From assembly GCA_030425715.1 (NCBI GenBank), contig JAUIAA010000121.1, positions 1-6,555 on the forward strand: a stretch of 6,555 bases of DNA, given 5' to 3'. A program made the translations under genes and the position numbers. Under the pieces are notes generated by a model that did not search any database, had not been told where the DNA came from, and worked only from the letters and a program-made list of their open reading frames with translations. Every line of letters begins with the position of its first letter. The first letter of the stretch is position 1. Source of the DNA: Bacteroidia bacterium. Lineage in GTDB: Bacteria; Bacteroidota; Bacteroidia; Flavobacteriales; Flavobacteriaceae. Below, in pieces: positions 1-6,405 of the stretch.

Positions 1-1
1 T

Positions 2-808
2 TTAGATACACCTTATGAATTTAAAGCAAAAAAACAGGTTGAAGCTCCTACAATTGAAATAGATAGAAATTTTAATCCATTTAAAAAGGAGCAAAATTTA
101 AGCTATTCCTACCGAAAAAAAGAAATCCCGAAAAACTGGGAATCCCTTTATATTGAAAATAAACAAGAAAGCGAAATACTAGAAAATATTGAAGTGGAAG
201 CAGAGGTATTAAATAAAGAATTATTTGATAACGACGCATTTCAAACGGCAGAAACACATCAAATTCACAAAAAATATATTGTGAGTTCTATAAAATCTGG
301 AATGGTTTTAATTGATCAAAATTATGCGCACCAACGTATTTTATACGAAGATTTTTTGGCAAAATTAACCACAGAAGGTATTGGTAACCAGCAATTACTT
401 TTTCCTTTAAAAGTATCTTTAAGTCCTGCCGATATCAATATCATTAAAGATATAAAATCAGACTTATTGAGTACTGGCTTTTATATCTCAAAAATGGAAA
501 AGGATGCTATAGTACTCGATGCCATACCTGTAAATATATCTGAAACAGAAGTAGTTCAAATATTAGAATCATTAATTGATAATATCAAAAATGAAGTTCC
601 AGATGCCAATTTTAGCCAGATAGATATCATTGCAAAAAGCTTATCTAAAAGTTTAGCAACCAAATCTGGTACTAGATTAACAGTTAGAGAACAAGAAAAT
701 ATTTTAAACCAATTATTTTCCTGTAAAGAACCTAACTTTACACCTTTCGGAAAAAAAACGTTCATCACCCTTTCAATAAAAGAATTGGAAGATAAATTTA
801 ACCTCTAA
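2..808 (+). CDS. mutL: DNA mismatch repair protein MutL, C-terminal part (5' end outside window)
   Basis: MutL couples mismatch recognition by MutS to downstream strand processing in the cytoplasm. The frame is open from base 2, giving 268 visible residues; the N-terminal GHKL ATPase half lies upstream of the window. The first ~85 visible residues are a charged linker. The rest is the C-terminal dimerisation domain, recognised by the block DQNYAHQRILYE (314-349), the match QQLLFP (389-406) to the beta-clamp-binding pattern Q-x-x-L-x-P, and the terminal block around 719-763 ending in KELEDKF. Endonuclease-type MutLs carry DQHA(x)2E(x)4E. Here the H, A and first E positions are N, Y and Q, and the later Cys/His metal motifs are also altered, so nuclease activity is doubtful. 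An ATG at 194 lies mid-gene and is not the start. The rhomboid gene follows after 3 bases, indicating cotranscription. Family assignment is firm. Confidence 0.93.
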   Translation, partial: LDTPYEFKAKKQVEAPTIEIDRNFNPFKKEQNLSYSYRKKEIPKNWESLYIENKQESEILENIEVEAEVLNKELFDNDAFQTAETHQIHKKYIVSSIKSGMVLIDQNYAHQRILYEDFLAKLTTEGIGNQQLLFPLKVSLSPADINIIKDIKSDLLSTGFYISKMEKDAIVLDAIPVNISETEVVQILESLIDNIKNEVPDANFSQIDIIAKSLSKSLATKSGTRLTVREQENILNQLFSCKEPNFTPFGKKTFITLSIKELEDKFNL

Positions 809-811
809 ATT

Positions 812-1549
812 ATGGGAAAAATCACAGATGCAGTAAAACATCTTATCATTCTTAATGTTATATTTTTTGCAGCTAGTAATTTACTAGGGCTACATCTTGA
901 TAATTGGCTTGCGCTATATTTTCCTCAAAATGAGAATTTTGGCGTATGGCAATTTGTAAGTCATATGTTTATGCATGGCAGTTTTATGCATATTTTATTT
1001 AATATGTATGCCCTTTGGGCATTTGGTACTCCATTAGAGCAAATGTGGGGAAAGAACAAATTTTTATTCTTCTATTTTTCTGCAGGTATTGGAGCCGGAT
1101 TAATTTATACCGCGGTAAATTATTTTCAGTTTAACAATATTTACAATGATTTGGTGGCCATTGGAATGCAAGCAAGCGATATTCAACAATTACTGGTTAG
1201 TGGCAAATACAACTCTGATATCTTGAGTCAGATTTCAGAAGATAGACTGGTGCAAATGTATCAAATTTACAATACTCCAGCAGTAGGTGCATCTGGCGCC
1301 ATCTATGGGGTTTTGGTTGCCTTTGGTATGACTTTTCCTAATGCTAAACTAGCCTTGATATTTTTACCCGTACCTATTGCAGCCAAATACTTTATTCCCG
1401 TTTTAATAGCAATTGATTTATTTTCTGGAGTAACTGGATTTTCTATTTTTGGAGGTGGAATTGCACATTTTGCGCATGTTGGAGGAGCATTAATTGGTTT
1501 TATTATGATGCAATACTGGAAAAAAAACCAATTTAACCGGTGGAATTAA
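812..1549 (+). CDS. Rhomboid-family intramembrane serine protease (first of a tandem pair)
   Basis: This is a 245-residue polytopic inner-membrane protein of the rhomboid family, which cleaves transmembrane segments of substrates with a Ser-His dyad. The nucleophile is S161 in GASG (codon 1292-1294) and the partner is H222 in AHVGG (1475-1477). The second helix has H51, H55, H60 and N64, spaced exactly as H141, H145, H150 and N154 in E. coli GlpG. A Trp aligns with the GlpG WR motif but is followed by Gln (W46, Q47). Six hydrophobic segments are visible, near 8-28, 50-73, 82-103, 157-175, 179-201 and 216-235. A polar stretch of about 50 residues (104-155) separates segments three and four. 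The protein appears catalytically competent; its substrate is unknown. The ATG is 3 bases after the mutL stop, with no Shine-Dalgarno sequence, as is usual in Bacteroidota. Confidence 0.93.
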   Translation: MGKITDAVKHLIILNVIFFAASNLLGLHLDNWLALYFPQNENFGVWQFVSHMFMHGSFMHILFNMYALWAFGTPLEQMWGKNKFLFFYFSAGIGAGLIYTAVNYFQFNNIYNDLVAIGMQASDIQQLLVSGKYNSDILSQISEDRLVQMYQIYNTPAVGASGAIYGVLVAFGMTFPNAKLALIFLPVPIAAKYFIPVLIAIDLFSGVTGFSIFGGGIAHFAHVGGALIGFIMMQYWKKNQFNRWN

Positions 1550-1568
1550 CCTAAAGTTGTTACTTATA

Positions 1569-2426
1569 ATGAATTGGATTGATCAATTAAAAAATAAATT
1601 TAACACTGCCAATATTGTTGAACAAATAATCTTTATCAATATAGCGGTTTTTGTACTGACTTATCTTTTTAATACCCTTTCCTTTTTATTTGGAATCTCT
1701 AGTAATTTTATAATTGATTGGTTCGCGCTTTCGCCGAATTTAAACAATTTACTTTACAAGCCTTGGACTCTATTTAGCTATGGATTTTTACATAGCGGAC
1801 TATTACATATTTTGTTTAACCTCATATTTTTATTTTATATAGGCAACCTGTTTTTAGATTTTTTTAATAAAAAACAATTTATTGCCTACTACATTTTAGG
1901 AATTTTTTTTGGCGGAATTATATACCTATTCAGTTATAATTATTTACCAGCTTTAAACCACCAAAATACCATTTTAGTTGGCGCATCGGCAGGTGTGATG
2001 GCTATCTTAGTTGGGTTGGCAAGCTATGTACCCAATTTCGCCTTACATTTTCGTTTTATTGGAAACATTAAACTTTTGTATATTGCTATTGGATTTGTTG
2101 CTTTAGATATTATTCAAATTCCAGTAGAGAATGCTGGTGGTCATTTAGCGCATTTGGGCGGTGCAATTATTGGTTTTTTATTGACCAAGTATTTTCAAAA
2201 TGGTAAGCCAATCATTGCATTTTGGGAGGGCTTATTTCAACCTAAAAAACAAAAACCACTTAAAACGGTTTACAAAACAAAATCGGCAACAAAAAAAAGA
2301 AAAGACAATACTACAAATCAACAACAAAAAATTGATCAGATTTTAGATAAAATTAGCAAGTCTGGGTATGAAACCTTAAGCAAAGAGGAAAAAGATTTTT
2401 TATTTAGAGCTGGAAAAAATAACTAA
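1569..2426 (+). CDS. Rhomboid-family intramembrane serine protease with cytosolic C-terminal tail (second of pair)
   Basis: This is a 285-residue rhomboid, clearly different from its upstream neighbour. Catalytic residues visible are S140 in GASA (an Ala replaces the usual Gly after Ser) and H195 in AHLGG. Helix two has H75, H80 and N84, with Y71 where GlpG has its first His. After the last hydrophobic segment (~197-206) comes a Lys-rich linker (226-247) and a tail (250-285) containing the block SGYETLSKEEKDFLFRA. I recognise that block as the short C-terminal domain found on many Bacteroidota rhomboids (I believe Pfam DUF6576). The ATG at 1569 was chosen over an in-frame TTG at 1557, which would add only four residues and sits closer to the previous stop. 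The gap to the upstream rhomboid is 19 bases. The protein is probably active; its substrate is unknown. Confidence 0.92.
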   Translation: MNWIDQLKNKFNTANIVEQIIFINIAVFVLTYLFNTLSFLFGISSNFIIDWFALSPNLNNLLYKPWTLFSYGFLHSGLLHILFNLIFLFYIGNLFLDFFNKKQFIAYYILGIFFGGIIYLFSYNYLPALNHQNTILVGASAGVMAILVGLASYVPNFALHFRFIGNIKLLYIAIGFVALDIIQIPVENAGGHLAHLGGAIIGFLLTKYFQNGKPIIAFWEGLFQPKKQKPLKTVYKTKSATKKRKDNTTNQQQKIDQILDKISKSGYETLSKEEKDFLFRAGKNN

Positions 2427-2434
2427 CAAAACCA

Positions 2435-3451
2435 TTGAAGAATTTATCATTTTTTCAACGAATCGTATTTTTCATTAACAATGTTTTCGCATTGTTATTA
2501 CTGCTCAGTATTTTAATACCATATATTCCACCTAAATCATTTCCACTAATTTCTGTAGGTAGCTTAACCGTACCTATTTTATTGGTAATTCACCTAGTCT
2601 TTATTTTATATTGGATTTTAGTAGGGTTTAAAAAACAGTTTTTACTTTCTACACTTTGCATACTTTTAGCAATTTCCTTCTCCTATTTTCCATATAAATT
2701 TAGTGGTAGGTCGGAAAAATCGGAAAACGCCATCAAAATAATGTCGTATAACGTTCGGCTTTTTAATCTTTACAATTGGATTAAAGGTAAAAATATACCC
2801 ATAGAAATTTCAAAGTTTATTGCCTTACAAACTCCTGATATTGTGTCCTTTCAAGAATTTGATAGTGATGTAAATATCCCATTAGAATACAATTTTAAAT
2901 ATGTAAAGAAAAAAGGAGAAAACAACAATTTTGGCCAAGCCATATTTTCAAGGTTTCCCATAATTAATAAAGGTTCTTTAGAGTTTGAAGGAACCTCTAA
3001 CAATATTATTTTTGCCGATTTACAAATCAAGCAAGACACGGTTAGGGTGTATAATATTCATTTAGAGTCTTTTGGAATTAAAGGTGATTTAGAAAATTTA
3101 GACGAAAACAAATCTAAAAAACTTATACAAAGGGTTTCCTCTACCTTTGTTAAGCAACAACCTCAAGTAGAACAATTATTAGCACACCTTGAAAAATGCT
3201 CCTATAAAACAATGATTTGTGGTGACTTTAATAATACTGCTTACTCCTGGGTTTACAAACAAATAAAAGGCGATTATAAAGATAGTTTTTTACAAGCCGG
3301 GCAAGGGTTTGGAAAAACATTTGAGTTAAAAAAATTTCCTTTGCGAATTGATTTTATTTTGGTAAATCCAGAATTTGAAATATTAGCACACCAAAACTTT
3401 AATATAAAGTATTCTGATCATGAACCAATTATGGCCACGATTAAATATTAA
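2435..3451 (+). CDS. Membrane-anchored endonuclease/exonuclease/phosphatase (EEP) family protein, TTG start
   Basis: This is a 338-residue protein. Three hydrophobic segments (about 9-31, 40-63 and 69-85) precede an EEP-fold catalytic domain (about 99-338). The metal-dependent phosphodiesterase signature is complete: MSYNVRLFN with N106, FQE with E141, NIHLES with H209, GDFNN with D264 and N266, RIDF with D306 and SDH with H329. Members of this fold hydrolyse phosphodiester or phosphomonoester bonds in nucleic acids, inositol phosphates or lipids; the substrate here cannot be told. The frame has a stop at 2420-2422, and the only start that keeps the hydrophobic region is TTG at 2435; the next in-frame ATG (2741) begins inside the catalytic domain. 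By the positive-inside rule, with FKK between segments two and three, the catalytic domain should face the periplasm. The gap to the rhomboid gene is 8 bases. Confidence 0.88.
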   Translation: MKNLSFFQRIVFFINNVFALLLLLSILIPYIPPKSFPLISVGSLTVPILLVIHLVFILYWILVGFKKQFLLSTLCILLAISFSYFPYKFSGRSEKSENAIKIMSYNVRLFNLYNWIKGKNIPIEISKFIALQTPDIVSFQEFDSDVNIPLEYNFKYVKKKGENNNFGQAIFSRFPIINKGSLEFEGTSNNIIFADLQIKQDTVRVYNIHLESFGIKGDLENLDENKSKKLIQRVSSTFVKQQPQVEQLLAHLEKCSYKTMICGDFNNTAYSWVYKQIKGDYKDSFLQAGQGFGKTFELKKFPLRIDFILVNPEFEILAHQNFNIKYSDHEPIMATIKY

Positions 3452-3758
3452 AAAAGTAATCTCTTTCTACTTTACAAATCCGAACGGCAAACGATTTATA
3501 CCACAATTTTCTTCCTTTATCTTGTGCAATTTTATGATCAACATTGGCTTTCCATCTTTTAATACTCTCTAAAGATTTCCAATACGAAACGGTTATACCA
3601 ATTGCTTCTCTAGCAGTTTCTATTCCCAAAAAACCTTCTTGTACATTTGCAAGCTTTTCCATTTCTGAAGCCATATTTTGGTAGTCTTCTCCAATGTCTT
3701 TCCCTAACGAAGTGAATACCACAGCGTAATAAGGAGTTTCTGGTGTTTTAGCTATCAT
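3441..3758 (-). CDS. Antibiotic biosynthesis monooxygenase (ABM)-domain small protein, YqjZ-like
   Basis: This is a 105-residue single-domain protein with the ferredoxin-like ABM pattern: an early strand (YYAVVFTSL, 10-18), a helix rich in Met, Glu and Lys (25-37), EGFLGIE (41-47), then ITVSYWKSLESIKRWK (55-70) and a closing strand (AVRICKVER, 91-99). This arrangement resembles Bacillus YqjZ-type proteins. The fold is shared by small cofactor-independent monooxygenases and heme-degrading enzymes, but many members have no known reaction, so only the fold is assigned. There is no signal peptide or membrane segment, so it should be cytosolic. It lies convergent to the EEP gene and its last 11 bases (3441-3451) overlap that gene's end. 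The ATG (complement of 3756-3758) begins a divergent region shared with mtaB. I see no clear -7 box for this strand. Confidence 0.85.
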   Translation of the reverse strand: MIAKTPETPYYAVVFTSLGKDIGEDYQNMASEMEKLANVQEGFLGIETAREAIGITVSYWKSLESIKRWKANVDHKIAQDKGRKLWYKSFAVRICKVERDYFFNI

Positions 3759-3788
3759 AAGAATATTATTTATTCAAGTAAATTATTG

Positions 3789-3796
3789 TATTTTTG
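3789..3796 (+). promoter_or_regulatory. Bacteroidota-type -7 promoter element upstream of mtaB
   Basis: TATTTTTG, followed by CA, matches the Bacteroidota -7 consensus TAnnTTTG exactly. It lies 20 bases before the mtaB ATG, so transcription would begin near 3803 with a leader of roughly 10-15 bases. The -33 position (around 3766-3770) is AT-rich but shows no clean TTG, so only half of the promoter is well supported. It is the only intergenic gap in the window big enough for a promoter, and it would serve the mtaB, hydrolase and epimerase genes. Confidence 0.6.
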
Positions 3797-3816
3797 CAAA
3801 CTCTAAATATACAGCA

Positions 3817-5151
3817 ATGCATACACTTAAAAAAGTAGCTTTTTATACTTTAGGTTGCAAACTAAATTTTTCTGAAACTTCAACAATAGCAAGAGATTTT
3901 CAAAAAGATGGTTTTGAAAGAGTAGGTTTTGACGAAAAGGCAGATATTTATGTAATCAATACTTGCTCTGTAACAGACAATGCAGATAAACGCTTAAAAA
4001 CCATAGTAAAAAGTGCATTAAAACAAAATGAAAATGCTTTTTTAATTGCTATTGGATGTTATGCACAATTAAAACCTGAAGAATTGGCAAAAGTTGACGG
4101 TGTAGATTTGGTTTTAGGTGCCACAGAAAAGTTTAAGGTTACCAACTATATTAACGATCTAAGCAAAAATGAAATTGGTGAAGTGCACTCTTGTGAAATT
4201 AGTGATGCTGATTTTTACGTTGGATCCTATTCTATTGGAGATAGAACTCGAGCATTTTTAAAAGTACAAGATGGTTGTGACTATAAATGTACTTATTGTA
4301 CTATTCCTTTAGCTAGAGGAATTTCTAGAAGTGATACTTTAGAAAATGTATTGCAAAATGCCAAAGAAATTTCTGAAAAAGGCATCAAAGAAATTGTACT
4401 CACAGGAGTTAATATTGGTGATTATGGCAAAGGCGAATTTGGCAATAAAAAACACGAACACACTTTTCTAGATTTGGTAAAAGCACTGGATACTGTGGAA
4501 GGAATCCATCGATTGAGAATTTCGTCTATTGAGCCAAATTTATTGAAAAATGAGACCATTGAATTTGTAGCAAATTCCAAAACTTTTGTACCTCATTTTC
4601 ACATCCCATTACAAAGCGGAAGTAATCATCTGCTAAAATTAATGAAACGCAGATACCTGCGTGAAGTGTATGTAGATAGAGTGGCTCAAATTAAAAAATT
4701 AATGCCCAATGCTTGTATAGGTGTAGATGTTATTGTAGGTTTCCCAGGAGAAACAGATGCGTTATTTTTAGAAACCTACAACTTCTTAAACGAATTAAAT
4801 ATCAGTTACTTACACGTTTTTACTTATTCTGAAAGACCAAATACAGAAGCTGTTACTATGCAAGGTGTTGTTCCTCAAAATGTAAGAAATAAACGAAGCA
4901 AAATGTTAAGAGGGCTATCCGTTAAAAAACGCAGGGCTTTTTACGAAAGTCAGCTAGGCAATAATTTGTCGGTGCTTTTTGAAGGAGAAAATAAAGAGGG
5001 TTTTATTCATGGTTTTACCGAAAATTATGTCAAAGTAAAAACACCATGGAATCCAAACTTGGTCAATACTATGCATCAAATTCAATTGACAAAAATTGAT
5101 GCCGATGGTTTGGTAAGGTTTGATTGGGTAAATGAGCCCGTTTTAGCTTAA
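3817..5151 (+). CDS. mtaB: tRNA (N6-L-threonylcarbamoyladenosine(37)-C2)-methylthiotransferase MtaB
   Basis: This radical-SAM enzyme adds a methylthio group to t6A37 of tRNAs decoding ANN codons, giving ms2t6A and improving decoding. It is a 444-residue cytosolic protein, the usual family length. The N-terminal MTTase domain (about 5-105) carries three cluster ligands, C14 (TLGCKLN), C50 (NTCSVT) and C81 (GCYAQ). The radical-SAM domain (about 145-360) has C154, C158 and C161 in the CxxxCxxC motif. It also has LTGVNIGDYG (195-204), HIPLQSGS (262-269) and VGFPGET (307-313), all typical of methylthiotransferases. The C-terminal ~60 residues fit a TRAM-like RNA-binding domain. The opening KVAFYTLGCKLN favours MtaB over MiaB or RimO. 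The ATG at 3817 follows a good -7 element. It is the first gene of its probable operon, with 18 bases to the hydrolase. Confidence 0.95.
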   Translation: MHTLKKVAFYTLGCKLNFSETSTIARDFQKDGFERVGFDEKADIYVINTCSVTDNADKRLKTIVKSALKQNENAFLIAIGCYAQLKPEELAKVDGVDLVLGATEKFKVTNYINDLSKNEIGEVHSCEISDADFYVGSYSIGDRTRAFLKVQDGCDYKCTYCTIPLARGISRSDTLENVLQNAKEISEKGIKEIVLTGVNIGDYGKGEFGNKKHEHTFLDLVKALDTVEGIHRLRISSIEPNLLKNETIEFVANSKTFVPHFHIPLQSGSNHLLKLMKRRYLREVYVDRVAQIKKLMPNACIGVDVIVGFPGETDALFLETYNFLNELNISYLHVFTYSERPNTEAVTMQGVVPQNVRNKRSKMLRGLSVKKRRAFYESQLGNNLSVLFEGENKEGFIHGFTENYVKVKTPWNPNLVNTMHQIQLTKIDADGLVRFDWVNEPVLA

Positions 5152-5152
5152 T

Positions 5153-5167
5153 TTTCTAAAGTAGAAA
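5153..5167. repeat. Small perfect inverted repeat in the mtaB-hydrolase gap
   Basis: TTTCTA and TAGAAA form a perfect 6-base stem around the 3-base loop AAG, filling almost all of the 18 bases between the mtaB stop and the next ATG. The stem has one G-C pair and no following T-run, so it is a poor intrinsic terminator. It might slightly affect translation of the hydrolase or be a processing site. Equally it may be chance in AT-rich DNA. Confidence 0.25.
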
Positions 5168-5169
5168 CC

Positions 5170-5835
5170 ATGGGTTCTCTTACTGAAAAAATTCCAGTTT
5201 ATTTTATGCCAGGATTGGCTGCGAGTCCAAAAATATTTGAAAGAATTCGCTTACCACAAGATACCTATGAGTTTTATTTTTTAGAATGGCTCGTGCCAAA
5301 ATCAAACCATGAAGACTTAGCGCATTATGTAAAAAGGTTGGCGCAAAATATTAAACATGATAATGTTATCTTAATTGGGGTTTCCTTTGGTGGAATTATT
5401 GTGCAAGAATTGAGTAAATATCTAAATACCAAAAAAGTAATTGTAATTTCTAGCGTAAAAAACGAAAAAGAATTCCCAAAAAGGCTACGTATTTTACAGT
5501 TAACCAAAGCATATAAGTTGTTCCCTAGCAAAACCGTTTCTTCCATAGAAAATTTTAACAAGTTTGCCTTCAGTAAAAACTTAAAAAAGAAAACCGAAAT
5601 GTACAATACTTACATGCAAATGCGAAATGACTTGTACCTAAATTGGTCTATTTTTCAGGTGCTACATTGGAGATCAAGTGATTCAACCAAGGAAGTCATT
5701 CATATTCATGGAGATCAAGATAAAATTTTCCCTATCAAACACATCAAAAACTGCATAAAAATCGAAGGGGGAACACATGCCATGATTGTTACCAAAGCAA
5801 CAAAAATAAATAAGATACTTCAAGAAATTATTTAA
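5170..5835 (+). CDS. Alpha/beta hydrolase, small cytosolic type, substrate unknown
   Basis: This is a 221-residue protein with the alpha/beta-hydrolase triad in order. The nucleophile S72 is in the elbow GVSFGG (70-75), an acid D184 in HGDQDKIFP (180-188), and H203 in GGTHAMI (200-206). The opening strand and oxyanion region are VYFMPGLAASP (10-20). A Lys- and aromatic-rich helical stretch between 100 and 170 should form the lid. There is no signal peptide or membrane segment. The reaction is likely hydrolysis of an ester, thioester or amide, but nothing in the sequence names the substrate. The start ATG at 5170 is the first after the mtaB stop and leads straight into the first strand. Close spacing to mtaB (18 bases) and to the epimerase gene (12 bases) suggests one transcript, which does not by itself imply a shared pathway. 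Confidence 0.88.
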   Translation: MGSLTEKIPVYFMPGLAASPKIFERIRLPQDTYEFYFLEWLVPKSNHEDLAHYVKRLAQNIKHDNVILIGVSFGGIIVQELSKYLNTKKVIVISSVKNEKEFPKRLRILQLTKAYKLFPSKTVSSIENFNKFAFSKNLKKKTEMYNTYMQMRNDLYLNWSIFQVLHWRSSDSTKEVIHIHGDQDKIFPIKHIKNCIKIEGGTHAMIVTKATKINKILQEII

Positions 5836-5847
5836 TAACTTGCGCAC

Positions 5848-6387
5848 ATGATTATTGAAAATACACCGCTTCAAGACTTGATGTTGATTACCCCAAATGT
5901 TTACCAAGACGATAGGGGTTATTTTATGGAGTCTTACAATTTACAAAAGCTTGAAAAAGCAATCAAAGTCAAGTTTGTACAAGACAATGAGTCGCTTTCA
6001 CAGAAGGATGTACTAAGGGGTTTACACTTCCAAGTTCCACCTTTTGCACAGGCAAAATTGGTTAGAGTAATTCAAGGAAGTATTTTAGATGTTGCCGTGG
6101 ATTTGAGAAAAGATTCAGTTACTTTCGGTAAATATTTTAAACATATTATTAGTGGAGAAAATAAAAAGCAACTTTTTATTCCAGAGGGATTTGCCCACGG
6201 TTTTTTAAGTCTTGAAAACCATACCATTCTTAATTATAAATGTTCTAATTATTACCACCCACAAAGTGAACGTTCTATCATTTGGAATGATAGCGACTTA
6301 AATATTGATTGGCAAATAAATTCGCCTATTTTGGCTAAAAAAGATCAATTAGCCGAAAAATTTAGTACATTTGAGAATCCCTTTTAA
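5848..6387 (+). CDS. rfbC: dTDP-4-dehydrorhamnose 3,5-epimerase family protein (RmlC/RfbC)
   Basis: RmlC converts dTDP-4-keto-6-deoxyglucose to dTDP-4-keto-rhamnose, the third step of dTDP-L-rhamnose synthesis for surface polysaccharides. The 179-residue length is typical of this cupin-fold family. Visible signatures are DDRGYFMESY (21-30), VLRGLHFQ (56-63), IQGSILDVAVDLRK (75-88), FIPEGFAHGF (110-119) and LNYKCSNYYHP (128-138). The catalytic base His is H60, with K70 and the acid Tyr Y130. These three sit a constant three residues before H63, K73 and Y133 of the Salmonella enzyme. D166 in AKKDQ probably pairs with the His. All key residues are present, so it should be active as a 3,5-epimerase. 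No rmlA, rmlB or rmlD lies in the window, so a related sugar (another 4-keto-6-deoxyhexose epimerase) remains possible. The ATG is 12 bases after the hydrolase stop. Confidence 0.93.
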   Translation: MIIENTPLQDLMLITPNVYQDDRGYFMESYNLQKLEKAIKVKFVQDNESLSQKDVLRGLHFQVPPFAQAKLVRVIQGSILDVAVDLRKDSVTFGKYFKHIISGENKKQLFIPEGFAHGFLSLENHTILNYKCSNYYHPQSERSIIWNDSDLNIDWQINSPILAKKDQLAEKFSTFENPF

Positions 6388-6405
6388 CATTTAAATTGCC
6401 TTGTT

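Noticed and set aside
751..758. Run of eight A inside mutL, a possible slippage or phase-variation tract.
   Set aside because: Runs of seven to eight A or T recur across the window (for example 1520-1527), as expected in AT-rich DNA, and nothing suggests selection for it here.
1557..1568. Upstream TTG start for the second rhomboid.
   Set aside because: It adds only four residues before a normal ATG whose N-terminus (MNWIDQLKNK) is a sensible start; ATG at 1569 is preferred.
2851..3039. Antisense open frame of 62 codons within the EEP gene, and similar minus-strand frames at 556-768, 5325-5606 and 5683-5907.
   Set aside because: Their translations show no recognisable motif, and each lies opposite or across well-supported genes on the other strand, so they are shadow frames.
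3453..3473. AAAGTA/TACTTT inverted repeat as a bidirectional terminator.
   Set aside because: It has a six-base stem with one G-C pair, a nine-base loop and no strong U-run, and it lies within the coding end of the ABM gene.
3464..5167. An 11-base inverted match (TTTCTACTTTA at 3464-3474, its complement at 5157-5167).
   Set aside because: Several matches of this length are expected by chance in a 6.5-kb AT-rich window, and the two copies have no shared context.
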